Origin: an uncultured Geobacteraceae bacterium
GTDB lineage: Bacteria; Desulfobacterota; Desulfuromonadia; Geobacterales; Pseudopelobacteraceae
Direction of reading: 5' to 3'
Assembly (NCBI GenBank): GCA_903879825.1
Contig: CAIRND010000253.1
Location: forward strand, 1-14,080
DNA length: 14,080 nt
The position numbers and the translations under genes were made by a program. Each line of letters starts with the position of its first letter. Within the stretch, counting starts at the first letter, position 1. The notes under the pieces were generated by a model. That model was given only the letters and a program-made list of their open reading frames with translations. It was not told the DNA's origin and ran no database searches. Shown here piece by piece: positions 6,515-14,063 of the stretch.

Positions 6515-8557
6515 ATGAATATAATGACAAGACGCATGATCCTCTGCTCCGTAACGGTGTTTCAGCTGGTCTTCGGACTATCTGCCTGGTGTGATGAACA
6601 GTCTCTACAGGCTGCACAAGATGATTTAAGTGACCTTTCCCTTGAACAGTTGATGCAGGTGAAGGTGGAAAAAGTTGTCACCGCCTCCCGCTTTTCCCAG
6701 CGGGTAACAGAAGCACCTGCCTCCATGTCTGTTATTGCGAGTGATGATATTCGAAAATACGGCTATCGTACCCTGGCAGATGTTCTTCGGTCGGTGCCGG
6801 GGTTGTACGTCTCAAATGATCGTAATTACAGTTATCTCGGGGTGAGGGGGTTTAGCCGTCCCGGTGACTTTAACAGCCGGATTCTGCTGCAGATAGATGG
6901 TCACCGCCTGAACGACAATATCTTCGACACAGCCGCCATTGGTACCGAGTTTCCCCTTGATATTGACCTGATTGATCGCATTGAGTTCATGCGTGGTCCC
7001 GGTTCATCACTCTACGGCAGCAACGCCTTTTTCGGGGTGATCAACATCATCACTCGTACGTCAGAAGATGTGAAGAGAGAATTCTCCGCCTCCACCGCAC
7101 GGTACAACACCTGGTCAGGGCGAGCTAGCTACGGAGTTTCCTCTGATTCCGGCCTGGATGTGCTCCTGTCCGGTACGTTGTATGACAGTTCCGGCCAGAG
7201 CTCTCTCTATTTTCCCGAATTTGCTTCCGCACCTGGCGGAGGTTATAGTCATCATAGTGATTACGACAGCAGTAAAAGCGCCTATGCCCGGGTTTCATTG
7301 TCTGACTTCACCCTGACGGGGCTTTTCGGCAGCCGTAAAAAGGGTATTCCAACTGGCGCCTTCGGCACGGTCTTTAATGACCCGGACGCCAGAACCATCG
7401 ACGAGCGCGGCTATCTGGACCTCAGCTACCGCAAGAGCTATTCGGATTCTCTGGAGGTGTCCGCCCGACTTTTCTATGACCACTACGGCTTTGACGGCGT
7501 TTATATTACTGACAACGGCGACTCTACCAGCACCCGAAACCTGGATACCGCTTTGGGGAGTTGGTGGGGAGCTGAATCGGTTGTCAGCCTTAAGCCATTG
7601 ACAGATCATACCCTCTCCTTCGGCGCCGAGTTCCGCCATAATTTGGCCCAAAATCAGAAAAACATCGATGTCGCTCCTGCCGTCACCAATTTGGATGATC
7701 GGCGCAATTCGGTCAACTGGGGACTCTTTGCCCAGGATGAATATCATCTCCTCAAGCCGTTGCGGGTTACCGTGGGGGTCCGCTATGATAACTATGATAC
7801 CTTCAATGCGATCAATCCTCGCGCTGGCCTGGTCTATACCCCCGCAGAGACTACCGCTTTGAAGCTGCTCTACGGCGAAGCCTTTCGCGCTCCAAACGCC
7901 TACGAACGCTTTTACCAGGATGGGGGGAACTCGTCGGTCGGCAACCCTGATCTGAAGCCGGAAAAGATCAAAACTATAGATGTAATCTGGGAGCAATATT
8001 TTTTGGACAATTATCGTTCATCGCTTGGCGGCTTTTACTACCGGGTTACTGATCTTATTAGCCAGACAACCAATGGCGCCAACAAGCTGATCTACCGTAA
8101 TATTGAACAGGCCGAAGCACTCGGTGTGGCACTGAGTCTGGAGGGAACCTGGCAGAACGGTTCCAAAGGCCGCCTGAGCTATAACTGGCAGCAGGCGACT
8201 GACGTGAACAGTGGGGCACTTTTAAGCAATTCCCCCCGGCATCTGGCTAAGGCGAATATGAGCATTCCTCTGTTCCGACAACAACTGTTCGTGTCGCCGG
8301 AGCTGCAGTATGCAAGCCCGCGCCTTACCCTGGACGGAACCAGAACCAACGATCCGGTGACAGCCAATCTGACCCTTTTCAGCAGGGACCTGGGTTTTAA
8401 GGGGTTGGAAGCCTCTGCCAGCATTTACAATCTATTTAATGTGCATACACAGGATGTTGCTGGCGAGGAACATCAACAGCAGCCGAATTTACCTCCTCTG
8501 CTGACGATCCTTCAAGATGGCATCAACTTCCGCTTTAAGCTGTCCTACCGGTTCTGA
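6515..8557 (+). CDS. TonB-dependent outer-membrane receptor
   Basis: An outer-membrane beta-barrel gated by TonB energy, importing or sensing a ligand that cannot be identified from sequence. The start at 6515 is preferred (680 residues): GAGGTGGG at 6503-6510 precedes it, and it gives a compact signal peptide (positive MNIMTRR, hydrophobic core, likely cleavage near residues 24-26). A GTG at 6491 would add eight residues. A TonB-box-like EKVVTA lies at 52-57. The plug domain spans about 58-182, with typical PGLYVS, VRGFSRPG, LLQIDGHR and RGPGSSLYGSNAFFGVINI motifs. The rest is barrel, including the conserved AFRAPNAYERF and GNPDLKPEK segments, and it ends in Phe (KLSYRF), the barrel-assembly signal. 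It is followed 8 bp later by a YfiR gene and then a hybrid kinase. That context suggests a signalling as well as, or instead of, a transport role. No Fur box or riboswitch was recognised upstream. Confidence 0.95.
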   Translation: MNIMTRRMILCSVTVFQLVFGLSAWCDEQSLQAAQDDLSDLSLEQLMQVKVEKVVTASRFSQRVTEAPASMSVIASDDIRKYGYRTLADVLRSVPGLYVSNDRNYSYLGVRGFSRPGDFNSRILLQIDGHRLNDNIFDTAAIGTEFPLDIDLIDRIEFMRGPGSSLYGSNAFFGVINIITRTSEDVKREFSASTARYNTWSGRASYGVSSDSGLDVLLSGTLYDSSGQSSLYFPEFASAPGGGYSHHSDYDSSKSAYARVSLSDFTLTGLFGSRKKGIPTGAFGTVFNDPDARTIDERGYLDLSYRKSYSDSLEVSARLFYDHYGFDGVYITDNGDSTSTRNLDTALGSWWGAESVVSLKPLTDHTLSFGAEFRHNLAQNQKNIDVAPAVTNLDDRRNSVNWGLFAQDEYHLLKPLRVTVGVRYDNYDTFNAINPRAGLVYTPAETTALKLLYGEAFRAPNAYERFYQDGGNSSVGNPDLKPEKIKTIDVIWEQYFLDNYRSSLGGFYYRVTDLISQTTNGANKLIYRNIEQAEALGVALSLEGTWQNGSKGRLSYNWQQATDVNSGALLSNSPRHLAKANMSIPLFRQQLFVSPELQYASPRLTLDGTRTNDPVTANLTLFSRDLGFKGLEASASIYNLFNVHTQDVAGEEHQQQPNLPPLLTILQDGINFRFKLSYRF

Positions 8558-8565
8558 ACGTCCGC

Positions 8566-9087
8566 ATGAGCCCCCTTCGATTACTCATCATATTATTTCT
8601 ACTGCTGGTTCCTGCTACTGCCTCTGTTGCGACAGAAAGTGAGTATCAGGTCAAGGCGGCAATGCTGTACAATTTTGCCAAATTTGTTGATTGGCCCGCT
8701 GATTCATTTGCCAACGAGAACCGGATCACGTTCTGTCTTGTCGGTAAAAGTCCTCTCAATGGGGCGATTCAACCGATGCAGGGTAAGTCTCTGAAAGGGC
8801 GAACGGTAGTGATCCGCCCGATTGTCCGTCCTGATGAAGTTGACGGCTGCCAGATACTGTTTATTCCCCAATCGGAGCGCGCGCGCGCGTCCGCTTATCT
8901 GCAACAGTCCAGTCACTATCCTATCCTGACGGTAAGTGATCTGGAAAAATTCACGGTATCCGGTGGTATGATCGGTTTTTTCGAGGATGATGACAAAATC
9001 CGCTTTGAAATAAATCTGGAGGCTGCCCAGAAACGCCGCCTTCAGATCAGTTCCTATCTACTTAATTTGACAAGGAGGGGCCGATGA
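8566..9087 (+). CDS. YfiR-family periplasmic protein (DUF4154)
   Basis: A 173-residue secreted protein of the YfiR/DUF4154 family. In Pseudomonas aeruginosa YfiR is a periplasmic repressor that binds the sensor domain of the cyclase YfiN. A signal peptide (residues 1 to about 21) precedes the hallmark EYQVKAAMLYNFAKFVDWP (26-44). Later family motifs include DGCQILFIP (93-101), LTVSD (121-125), GGMIGFF and RFEINLEAA (146-154), and ISSYLLNL. Cys57 and Cys95 match in position the conserved disulfide pair of YfiR; the second cysteine pair of the Pseudomonas protein is absent. No ribosome binding site is evident, and the ATG is 8 bp after the receptor stop, so translation is probably coupled. The stop overlaps the kinase start (ATGA). 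An alternating GC tract at 8877-8889 lies in frame within it. It most likely acts on the kinase's periplasmic domain; this is inferred from synteny and family. Confidence 0.92.
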   Translation: MSPLRLLIILFLLLVPATASVATESEYQVKAAMLYNFAKFVDWPADSFANENRITFCLVGKSPLNGAIQPMQGKSLKGRTVVIRPIVRPDEVDGCQILFIPQSERARASAYLQQSSHYPILTVSDLEKFTVSGGMIGFFEDDDKIRFEINLEAAQKRRLQISSYLLNLTRRGR

Positions 9088-12000
9088 TCCGTCGCATCTC
9101 CGCTGCGTTCCGCCATTATTCGATCAGGCGCAAGCTGATGGTCTTCTTCTTCTTGCTGAGTTCGGTAGGCATTCTGGTTACGTCGGTCATTTTGTTGCCG
9201 AGCCAGTTTTTCCGGTATCATCAGAATGCCCGCGAGGAAATAAAGGCCCAAGCGTCGATACTGGCCAAGAACACCTCTGCGGCTTTGACCTTCGGTGATC
9301 AGAGTGCAGCCAATGAAATCCTCTCCGGCTTGAAAGCCAATCCACGTATAGTGGCGGTGGCACTTTTTGCTGCAGATAACAGCCTCTTTGCCCATTATGT
9401 GGTCAGCGGCGCGGATAGCAGCTGGTTGCGCAGCGAATTTGCGCCCCTGATCCGTCTCGCCACCGATTCCAACCTTCATTTCAGCGCCCTTCAAAAGGCG
9501 GCTCACTCCTTCCAATTATTTGAAATGCGGCCGGTGGTGTCAGAGCCGATCACCCTGGACAACCAGCAGGTCGGAACCGTTTTTATTCAGACCGATCTGC
9601 ATTACCTGTACAGTGAACTGCAATTTTTTGCTCTGCTTATGGCCGGTCTGGCGCTGACGACGTTCCTGATCGGCTGGCTACTGGCTACGCGTTTTCAGAA
9701 AATTATTTCCGATCCGATAATCGAACTTTCAAACGTCATGAAGCGGGTGTCGATCGAGAAAAACTATGCTATGCGAGTGGTCAGCAATTCTCCCGACGAG
9801 ATTGGCACCCTGTTTGCCGGTTTTAACGAAATGCTGCAGGAAATACAGGACCGTGACCGGATTGTCCTTGAACAACAGCAGTTGCTGCTGGAGGATAAAA
9901 ACAGCCGCATCCGCACGCTGACGGCGGCTGTCGAACAAAGCGCCAATTCGATAATCATTACCACGCTGCAGGGTGATATTGAATATGTTAATCCCTACTT
10001 CTGCACTACATCCGGCTATACGGCTGATGAGGTTATGGGCAAAAATCCGCGTTTTCTTGCTGCCGATGATCACTCTTCCGAAAAATATCGTGAGCTGTGG
10101 CACACCGTCCTGAACGGCGGTCGCTGGGTGGGGGAATTCAAAAACCGCACGAAGACCGGTGAAATTTTCTGGGAGCAGGCTACCATCTCTCCGGTACAAG
10201 ATGATCAGGGTGTCATCTACCGCCTGATTGCCGTCAAGGTTGATATCACCACACGGAAACGGGCTGAAGAAGAGATGCGTAAAGCTATGGAGCTTGCTGA
10301 GGCGGCCAATCGGGCCAAGAGCGAGTTTTTGGCCAACATGAGCCACGAAATCCGTACGCCAATGAACGGGGTTATCGGCATGTCGGACCTGTTGGCTGAC
10401 ACGCCACTGGACGAAGAACAGCGGCAGTTCATGGATGCTATACGTACTTCGGCCGACCATTTGATGGGGATTATCAACGACATCCTCGACTTTTCTAAAA
10501 TTGAAGCAGACAAGATGGAATTGGACAAAGTACCCTTTCTGTTGCGCCCTTTTCTGGGTACTACCTTGCGTTCGCTTGTCGGAAAAGCGGCGGCAAAAGG
10601 TCTGGAACTGACCGTGCAGGTTCATCCGGATGTGCCTGATACGCTGGAAGGTGACCCGGGACGCGTGCGCCAGATACTGCTTAACCTGCTGAGCAACGCG
10701 GTGAAATTTAGTAGTAGCGGAGAAGTTCGGGTCGATGTGGGGCTTGAATCGTGTGCGGATACCACATTACTGATCCGCTTCTCTGTCCGCGATCAAGGGA
10801 TCGGCATCCCCGAGGAAAAACTGGTCAAGGTGTTTGAATCCTTTACCCAGGCGGATGCCTCTACCAGTAAATCCTTTGGCGGCACCGGCTTGGGGCTGAC
10901 CATAAGTAGACAGCTGGCTGAACTTATGGGCGGTCGGATCTGGGTCGAGAGCACGCCGGGTGTCGGCAGTACCTTCAGTTTTACTGTGGAGCTGGTCGAG
11001 CGCGAACAGGATCCGCAGGCAAAGAGCCGCCTCTTATCATTGAGCGGCCTGACCGCCATGGTTGTTGACGACAATCAGACGAACCGCTTCTATCTGAGTA
11101 CCCTGCTCTCCGGTCTCGGTTTTACTGTCAGAGAAGCTGACCGCAGCGACATTGCTTTGGCCACGCTCTGCGCTGACCGGGATGCCGCGTGCCTCCCTGA
11201 TCTGCTGCTGGTTGACCTTTGTATGCCGGAGGGTGACGGCTGGTCGCTTATGGAATCTCTCAAGTCACGTGGCGGTTTTGATGCGATTCACCGTATCCTC
11301 ATGCCGAGCGTCGGGGTTCACGGCGACGCTGAACGGTGCCGTGAGCTTGGCGTGGATGGTTATCTGGTCAAACCGGTGGACAGCGAGGAATTTCACGAAC
11401 TGCTGCGCCGGGTGCTTGGACTTGAAGCTGAGGCCCGCGTGGATCGCTGGCCGGTAACTCGACATCAAATCCGGGAAGAACAGGTGCGGTTAGTCTTGTT
11501 AGTCGTCGATGATGTGGAAATAAATCGGATGGTCGCCAGCAAAATTCTTGAGAGGATGGGGCATGACGTCACATGTGCGGGCAGTGGTCGCGAAGCACTC
11601 GCTCTGATCGCGGCACGAGTGTTTGACGCCGTCTTTATGGACGTGCAGATGCCGGAGATGGATGGATTGCAGGCCACCGCCGCTGTCCGGGCCGGGGAAG
11701 TTTCCTCGGGGGGACGACACATGCCGATTATTGCCATGACAGCGTATGCCCTGGCCGGTGATCGCGATCGTTGCCTGGATGCCGGGATGGATGGCTATGT
11801 CAGTAAGCCGGTTAAGCCGGAAAAGATTCGTGAAGCGCTGGAACAGATAGTGGGGATTCCACACAGAATCGACGAGTTTTCTGTTCACACATCTTCTGAT
11901 AAATGTGCTGTCGTAGAGAGCGGCATTGAGCACACTGGTGTTCCAATCACCGTTCCGGTAATCCCGGTGTTTGACCGGGCTGGGCTTGTAAGTCGCTTGG

Positions 12001-12287
12001 GAGATGAGGATTTGGTGGATATGTTTCTCGGTAAATTCAGGGCCGGTATGCCGGGCTATCTGGACAAACTCCGTTCCGAACTGGATTCCGGCAATCTGGA
12101 AAAAATACAAGCCGCCGCCCATGGCATTAAAGGAACGGCGGCAAATATCGGGGCCGAACAGGTACGTCAGGCCGCATTAGACATGGAAATCGCGGCGAAG
12201 GCCGGTGATGTTGCTCGCCTGGGAATTGTGATGAGTTGCATAACAGAAGCCTATGAAGCCTTTGTCCGCGAAACAGCGCCGGATTGA
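9084..12287 (+). CDS. Hybrid sensor histidine kinase (CHASE8-HAMP-PAS-HisKA-HATPase-REC-REC-HPt)
   Basis: A 1067-residue inner-membrane phosphorelay kinase. Membrane helix 1 spans about 18-39 and helix 2 about 181-202, enclosing a periplasmic domain whose NTSAALTFGDQSAANEIL segment is typical of CHASE8 sensors, the type also found in YfiN. HAMP covers about 203-256, then a short coiled coil, then PAS/PAC about 280-395. HisKA carries the phospho-His421 in NMSHEIRTPMNG. The ATPase has Asn538 (N box), DQGIGIP (570-576) and GGTGLGL (599-605). Receiver 1 has Asp662/Asp663, acceptor Asp711, Ser742 and Lys763. Receiver 2 has Asp809/Asp810, acceptor Asp853, Thr886 and Lys908. The HPt domain has His1013 in AHGIKGTAAN. 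All catalytic residues appear intact. A strong AAGGAGG site precedes the ATG, which overlaps the yfiR stop. No output regulator follows, so phosphate must leave via the HPt to a protein encoded elsewhere, or the enzyme acts by another route. Confidence 0.95.
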   Translation: MIRRISAAFRHYSIRRKLMVFFFLLSSVGILVTSVILLPSQFFRYHQNAREEIKAQASILAKNTSAALTFGDQSAANEILSGLKANPRIVAVALFAADNSLFAHYVVSGADSSWLRSEFAPLIRLATDSNLHFSALQKAAHSFQLFEMRPVVSEPITLDNQQVGTVFIQTDLHYLYSELQFFALLMAGLALTTFLIGWLLATRFQKIISDPIIELSNVMKRVSIEKNYAMRVVSNSPDEIGTLFAGFNEMLQEIQDRDRIVLEQQQLLLEDKNSRIRTLTAAVEQSANSIIITTLQGDIEYVNPYFCTTSGYTADEVMGKNPRFLAADDHSSEKYRELWHTVLNGGRWVGEFKNRTKTGEIFWEQATISPVQDDQGVIYRLIAVKVDITTRKRAEEEMRKAMELAEAANRAKSEFLANMSHEIRTPMNGVIGMSDLLADTPLDEEQRQFMDAIRTSADHLMGIINDILDFSKIEADKMELDKVPFLLRPFLGTTLRSLVGKAAAKGLELTVQVHPDVPDTLEGDPGRVRQILLNLLSNAVKFSSSGEVRVDVGLESCADTTLLIRFSVRDQGIGIPEEKLVKVFESFTQADASTSKSFGGTGLGLTISRQLAELMGGRIWVESTPGVGSTFSFTVELVEREQDPQAKSRLLSLSGLTAMVVDDNQTNRFYLSTLLSGLGFTVREADRSDIALATLCADRDAACLPDLLLVDLCMPEGDGWSLMESLKSRGGFDAIHRILMPSVGVHGDAERCRELGVDGYLVKPVDSEEFHELLRRVLGLEAEARVDRWPVTRHQIREEQVRLVLLVVDDVEINRMVASKILERMGHDVTCAGSGREALALIAARVFDAVFMDVQMPEMDGLQATAAVRAGEVSSGGRHMPIIAMTAYALAGDRDRCLDAGMDGYVSKPVKPEKIREALEQIVGIPHRIDEFSVHTSSDKCAVVESGIEHTGVPITVPVIPVFDRAGLVSRLGDEDLVDMFLGKFRAGMPGYLDKLRSELDSGNLEKIQAAAHGIKGTAANIGAEQVRQAALDMEIAAKAGDVARLGIVMSCITEAYEAFVRETAPD

Positions 12288-12365
12288 ATCGAAAAAATGG
12301 CATGATGGGATGCCTCTCAACCCCAGTGGGCCAGCCACGCGGTGTCATGGGCTGTCAATTTTGTT

Positions 12366-12394
12366 TTGATTCTGAAGGTCTGCTGTGCTAGAAA
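12366..12394 (+). promoter_or_regulatory. Candidate sigma70 promoter for the YtxH gene
   Basis: TTGATT (12366-12371) and TAGAAA (12389-12394) are separated by 17 bp, with an extended -10 TG at 12386-12387. It lies in the 154-bp gap after the kinase gene and about 48 bp before the YtxH start. Matches are 4/6 each, helped by the extended -10. The rest of this gap shows only short, weak hairpins. Confidence 0.4.
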
Positions 12395-12441
12395 TAGGGC
12401 CTGTTTACATTTAGTTTTGAAACCACATAAAGGAGTTTTCC

Positions 12442-12687
12442 ATGTCAACCAACAATGATAATGCCGCTGCTGCTGTGATTGCCTTTGTTTCCGGTGCCGT
12501 AATCGGTGTCGCTGCCGCTCTGCTGCTGGCTCCGGCGCCTGGAAGTGAAATCCGTGGCAAGCTTGCCGATCTTGGGGAAACCGCTGCCGAACGAGTGCGT
12601 CGCCTCGCCCGTGAAGCAAAGTTCAAAGTTGCCCCCAAGACGAAAGGTGCCGATTATGAGTACGACGGCGGCGATGCCTGGATATAG
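12442..12687 (+). CDS. YtxH-domain small membrane protein
   Basis: An 81-residue protein with a single Ala/Val/Gly-rich membrane segment (about 10-31) followed by LLLAPAPGSEIRGKLADL, the hallmark of the YtxH family (hydrophobic helix, then APxSGxExRxxL). The tail is basic and helical (RVRRLAREAKFKV, 51-63) and ends in an acidic, Tyr- and Gly-rich stretch. AAGGAG lies about 7 bases before the ATG. Members are common and often stress-linked, but no molecular function is established. A candidate promoter upstream and a strong hairpin downstream suggest its own transcription unit. Confidence 0.85.
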   Translation: MSTNNDNAAAAVIAFVSGAVIGVAAALLLAPAPGSEIRGKLADLGETAAERVRRLAREAKFKVAPKTKGADYEYDGGDAWI

Positions 12688-12728
12688 TTTCTGATAGAAC
12701 GGGAATATCTGTTCAACCTTGTTTATCT

Positions 12729-12763
12729 CGACCTCCCGCCGAAACGCCTGGCGGGAGTTGTCG
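12729..12763 (+). terminator. Strong hairpin after the YtxH gene, probable terminator
   Basis: CTCCCGCC (12733-12740) pairs perfectly with GGCGGGAG (12750-12757) across a 9-base loop; CGAC (12729-12732) and GTCG (12760-12763) extend the stem past a TT bulge. It begins 41 bp after the YtxH stop. There is no proper T-tract downstream, so it may be an inefficient terminator or an RNA 3'-end stabiliser. The remaining ~100 bp before queF shows no gene and no recognisable preQ1 riboswitch. Confidence 0.5.
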
Positions 12764-12861
12764 TTACCTCTCCCGCTGTTGTTGATAAAATCCCTGCAGA
12801 AATAATTGAAACAGTGCCAGATGACTGTTACATCAAATGCTTGTATCAGGAAGTGACTTAA

Positions 12862-13293
12862 ATGAAATTGCATGATCAGCTGAAATCTCTCGGTTCCGGC
12901 GCCACAGCCTACAATTATGATAAGCCGGACGCTACTCTGTTAGAAGCGTTTCCGAACCCGTTCGCCCAAGCGGAACTGAACCCTGCCGGCGCCCTCGGAA
13001 CGCTGCATATTGAGTGTCCTGAGTTTACCTGCCTCTGCCCGATGACCGGCCAACCTGATTTCGGCAGGATTGTTATTGATTATCAGCCGGATCAGTTGTG
13101 TGTAGAGAGCAAAAGTTTAAAGCTGTATCTCGGCTCATTCAGGATGCATGGTGAATTCCACGAAGCGGGTGTCAACCGCATGTGCAATGATCTGGTGAAG
13201 CTGCTTGGTCCGATCTGGCTTACTGTGCGGGGGGAATTTACTCCTCGTGGAGGCATTCCGTTCTGGCCAACGGCAGAATATCGCAAGAAATAG
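12862..13293 (+). CDS. queF: NADPH-dependent preQ0 reductase (7-cyano-7-deazaguanine reductase)
   Basis: Reduces the nitrile of 7-cyano-7-deazaguanine (preQ0) to the amine preQ1 with two NADPH, the last free-base step of queuosine synthesis for tRNA position 34. At 143 residues it is the short, unimodular QueF type (tunnelling fold). The catalytic Cys59 lies in FTCLCPMTGQPDF, with Asp66 as the likely proton donor in the same segment. The QueF signature ESKSLKLYLGSFR (82-94) binds NADPH, and His100-Glu101 in the GEFHE segment match the substrate-binding pair. AGGAAG is 8 bases before the ATG. Other queuosine genes are not in the window. It precedes efpL by 43 bp with no strong terminator between, so the two may be cotranscribed; both act on translation. 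Confidence 0.96.
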   Translation: MKLHDQLKSLGSGATAYNYDKPDATLLEAFPNPFAQAELNPAGALGTLHIECPEFTCLCPMTGQPDFGRIVIDYQPDQLCVESKSLKLYLGSFRMHGEFHEAGVNRMCNDLVKLLGPIWLTVRGEFTPRGGIPFWPTAEYRKK

Positions 13294-13336
13294 CCACCGG
13301 CTGTTTTGAAACACTATCCAAGGAGAATTAACTGTT

Positions 13337-13900
13337 ATGTTTTCAACGTCTGACTTTAAAAAAGGGCTCGTTATTCAGTTGGACGGCGCCCCGTGCCTGA
13401 TTACTGATGTTTCTACCCAATCGCCCACGGCGCGCGGTGCCAATACCATGGTCAAAACCCGCTATCGCAACCTGATTACCGGACAGGTGCTGGATAAAAC
13501 CTTCCGCTCGGGTGATAAGGTGGATGAAGCCGATTTCGAACGCCATAAAGGGCAATTCCTCTATGCAGACGGCGGCAACGGCGTTTTTATGGACCTGGAA
13601 AATTACGAGCAGTTTGAGATGCCGGCAGATGAGTTTGCCGCACTCGCGCTCTATCTGCTTGATGGCACCGAAGTTGTCCTTGGCCTGTTTGAAGGAAGAA
13701 TGGTAAATGTTGATTTGCCCATGACGGTTGAATTGACGGTTGTAGAAACGCCGCCGGTTATGAAAAATGCAACTGCGACCGCCGAAACAAAGGAAGCGAT
13801 ACTTGAAACCGGTCTAAAAATACGTGTCCCTCCGTATCTTGAATCGGGTGAAAAAGTAAAAGTTGATACCCGGGATGGCCGTTTTCTTTCGCGGGCGTAA
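13337..13900 (+). CDS. efpL: Elongation factor P-like protein EfpL (YeiP)
   Basis: A 187-residue three-domain EF-P paralogue that binds ribosomes stalled on difficult peptide bonds. The loop that reaches the peptidyl-transferase centre reads QSPTARGANTM, with Arg33 at the tip where canonical EF-P has a modified Lys, Arg or other residue in a PGKG-type context; SPTARG is the hallmark of the EfpL/YeiP subfamily. Domain I (about 4-62) carries KKGLVIQLDG, domain II (about 66-127) contains VFMDLENYEQF, and domain III (131-185) has the EF-P signature GLKIRVPPYLESGEKVKVDT. It has normal full length. AAGGAG at 13320-13325 is 11 bases before the ATG, rather long, but the N terminus aligns with family members. 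Canonical EF-P and its modification genes are not in the window. It is 24 bp before the tRNA promoter, with no terminator seen. Confidence 0.93.
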   Translation: MFSTSDFKKGLVIQLDGAPCLITDVSTQSPTARGANTMVKTRYRNLITGQVLDKTFRSGDKVDEADFERHKGQFLYADGGNGVFMDLENYEQFEMPADEFAALALYLLDGTEVVLGLFEGRMVNVDLPMTVELTVVETPPVMKNATATAETKEAILETGLKIRVPPYLESGEKVKVDTRDGRFLSRA

Positions 13901-13924
13901 TTGCGGAAATTGTTCTAAAATGAC

Positions 13925-13953
13925 TTGACAGTGGAAGTGGTCTCCACTATTAT
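13925..13953 (+). promoter_or_regulatory. Near-consensus sigma70 promoter of the tRNA gene
   Basis: A perfect TTGACA (13925-13930), an ideal 17-bp spacer and TATTAT (13948-13953, 5/6) place the transcription start near 13960, seven bases before the mature tRNA 5' end. This is the best promoter in the window, as expected for a stable RNA. The spacer holds the palindrome AGTGG-TCT-CCACT (13936-13948), which abuts the -10. Confidence 0.85.
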
Positions 13954-13966
13954 GCAACTCCCCTAC

Positions 13967-14043
13967 GGGCCTATAGCTCAGTTGGCTAGAGCCACCGGCT
14001 CATAACCGGTTGGTCCCAGGTTCGAGTCCTGGTGGGCCCACCA
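13967..14043 (+). tRNA. tRNA with CAT anticodon (Met elongator, or Ile2)
   Basis: A 77-base cloverleaf with encoded CCA. The acceptor stem GGGCCTA pairs with TGGGCCC (one U-G pair); the D stem is GCTC/GAGC; the anticodon stem is ACCGG/CCGGT around loop CTCATAA with anticodon CAT; the variable loop is TGGTC; the T arm is CCAGG-TTCGAGT-CCTGG. The 1-72 pair is G-C, so it is not a typical bacterial initiator with an unpaired 1-72. A CAT anticodon may be elongator Met, or Ile2 read after lysidine modification by TilS. The acceptor pairs C4-G69 and C5-G68, described as TilS determinants in E. coli, are present here, so Ile2 is a real alternative. Confidence 0.96.
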
Positions 14044-14063
14044 TTTCATACTTCGAGGGGAAA

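Noticed and set aside
7295..7996. Long minus-strand open frame within the TonB receptor gene, and similar ones inside the kinase and dehydrogenase genes
   Set aside because: They are antisense to genes with full family motifs, lack ribosome binding sites and show no recognisable protein features.
12299..12314. GGCAT/ATGCC hairpin next to an A-run after the hybrid kinase gene
   Set aside because: On the + strand it lacks a T-tract. It would suit a minus-strand terminator, but no minus-strand gene is present and the stem is only 5 bp.
13292..13307. AGCC-ACC-GGCT-GTTTT after queF as an intrinsic terminator; the same 11 bases recur in the tRNA anticodon arm
   Set aside because: The stem is only 4-5 bp, too weak to call a terminator, and an 11-base match of a GC-rich palindrome is within chance.
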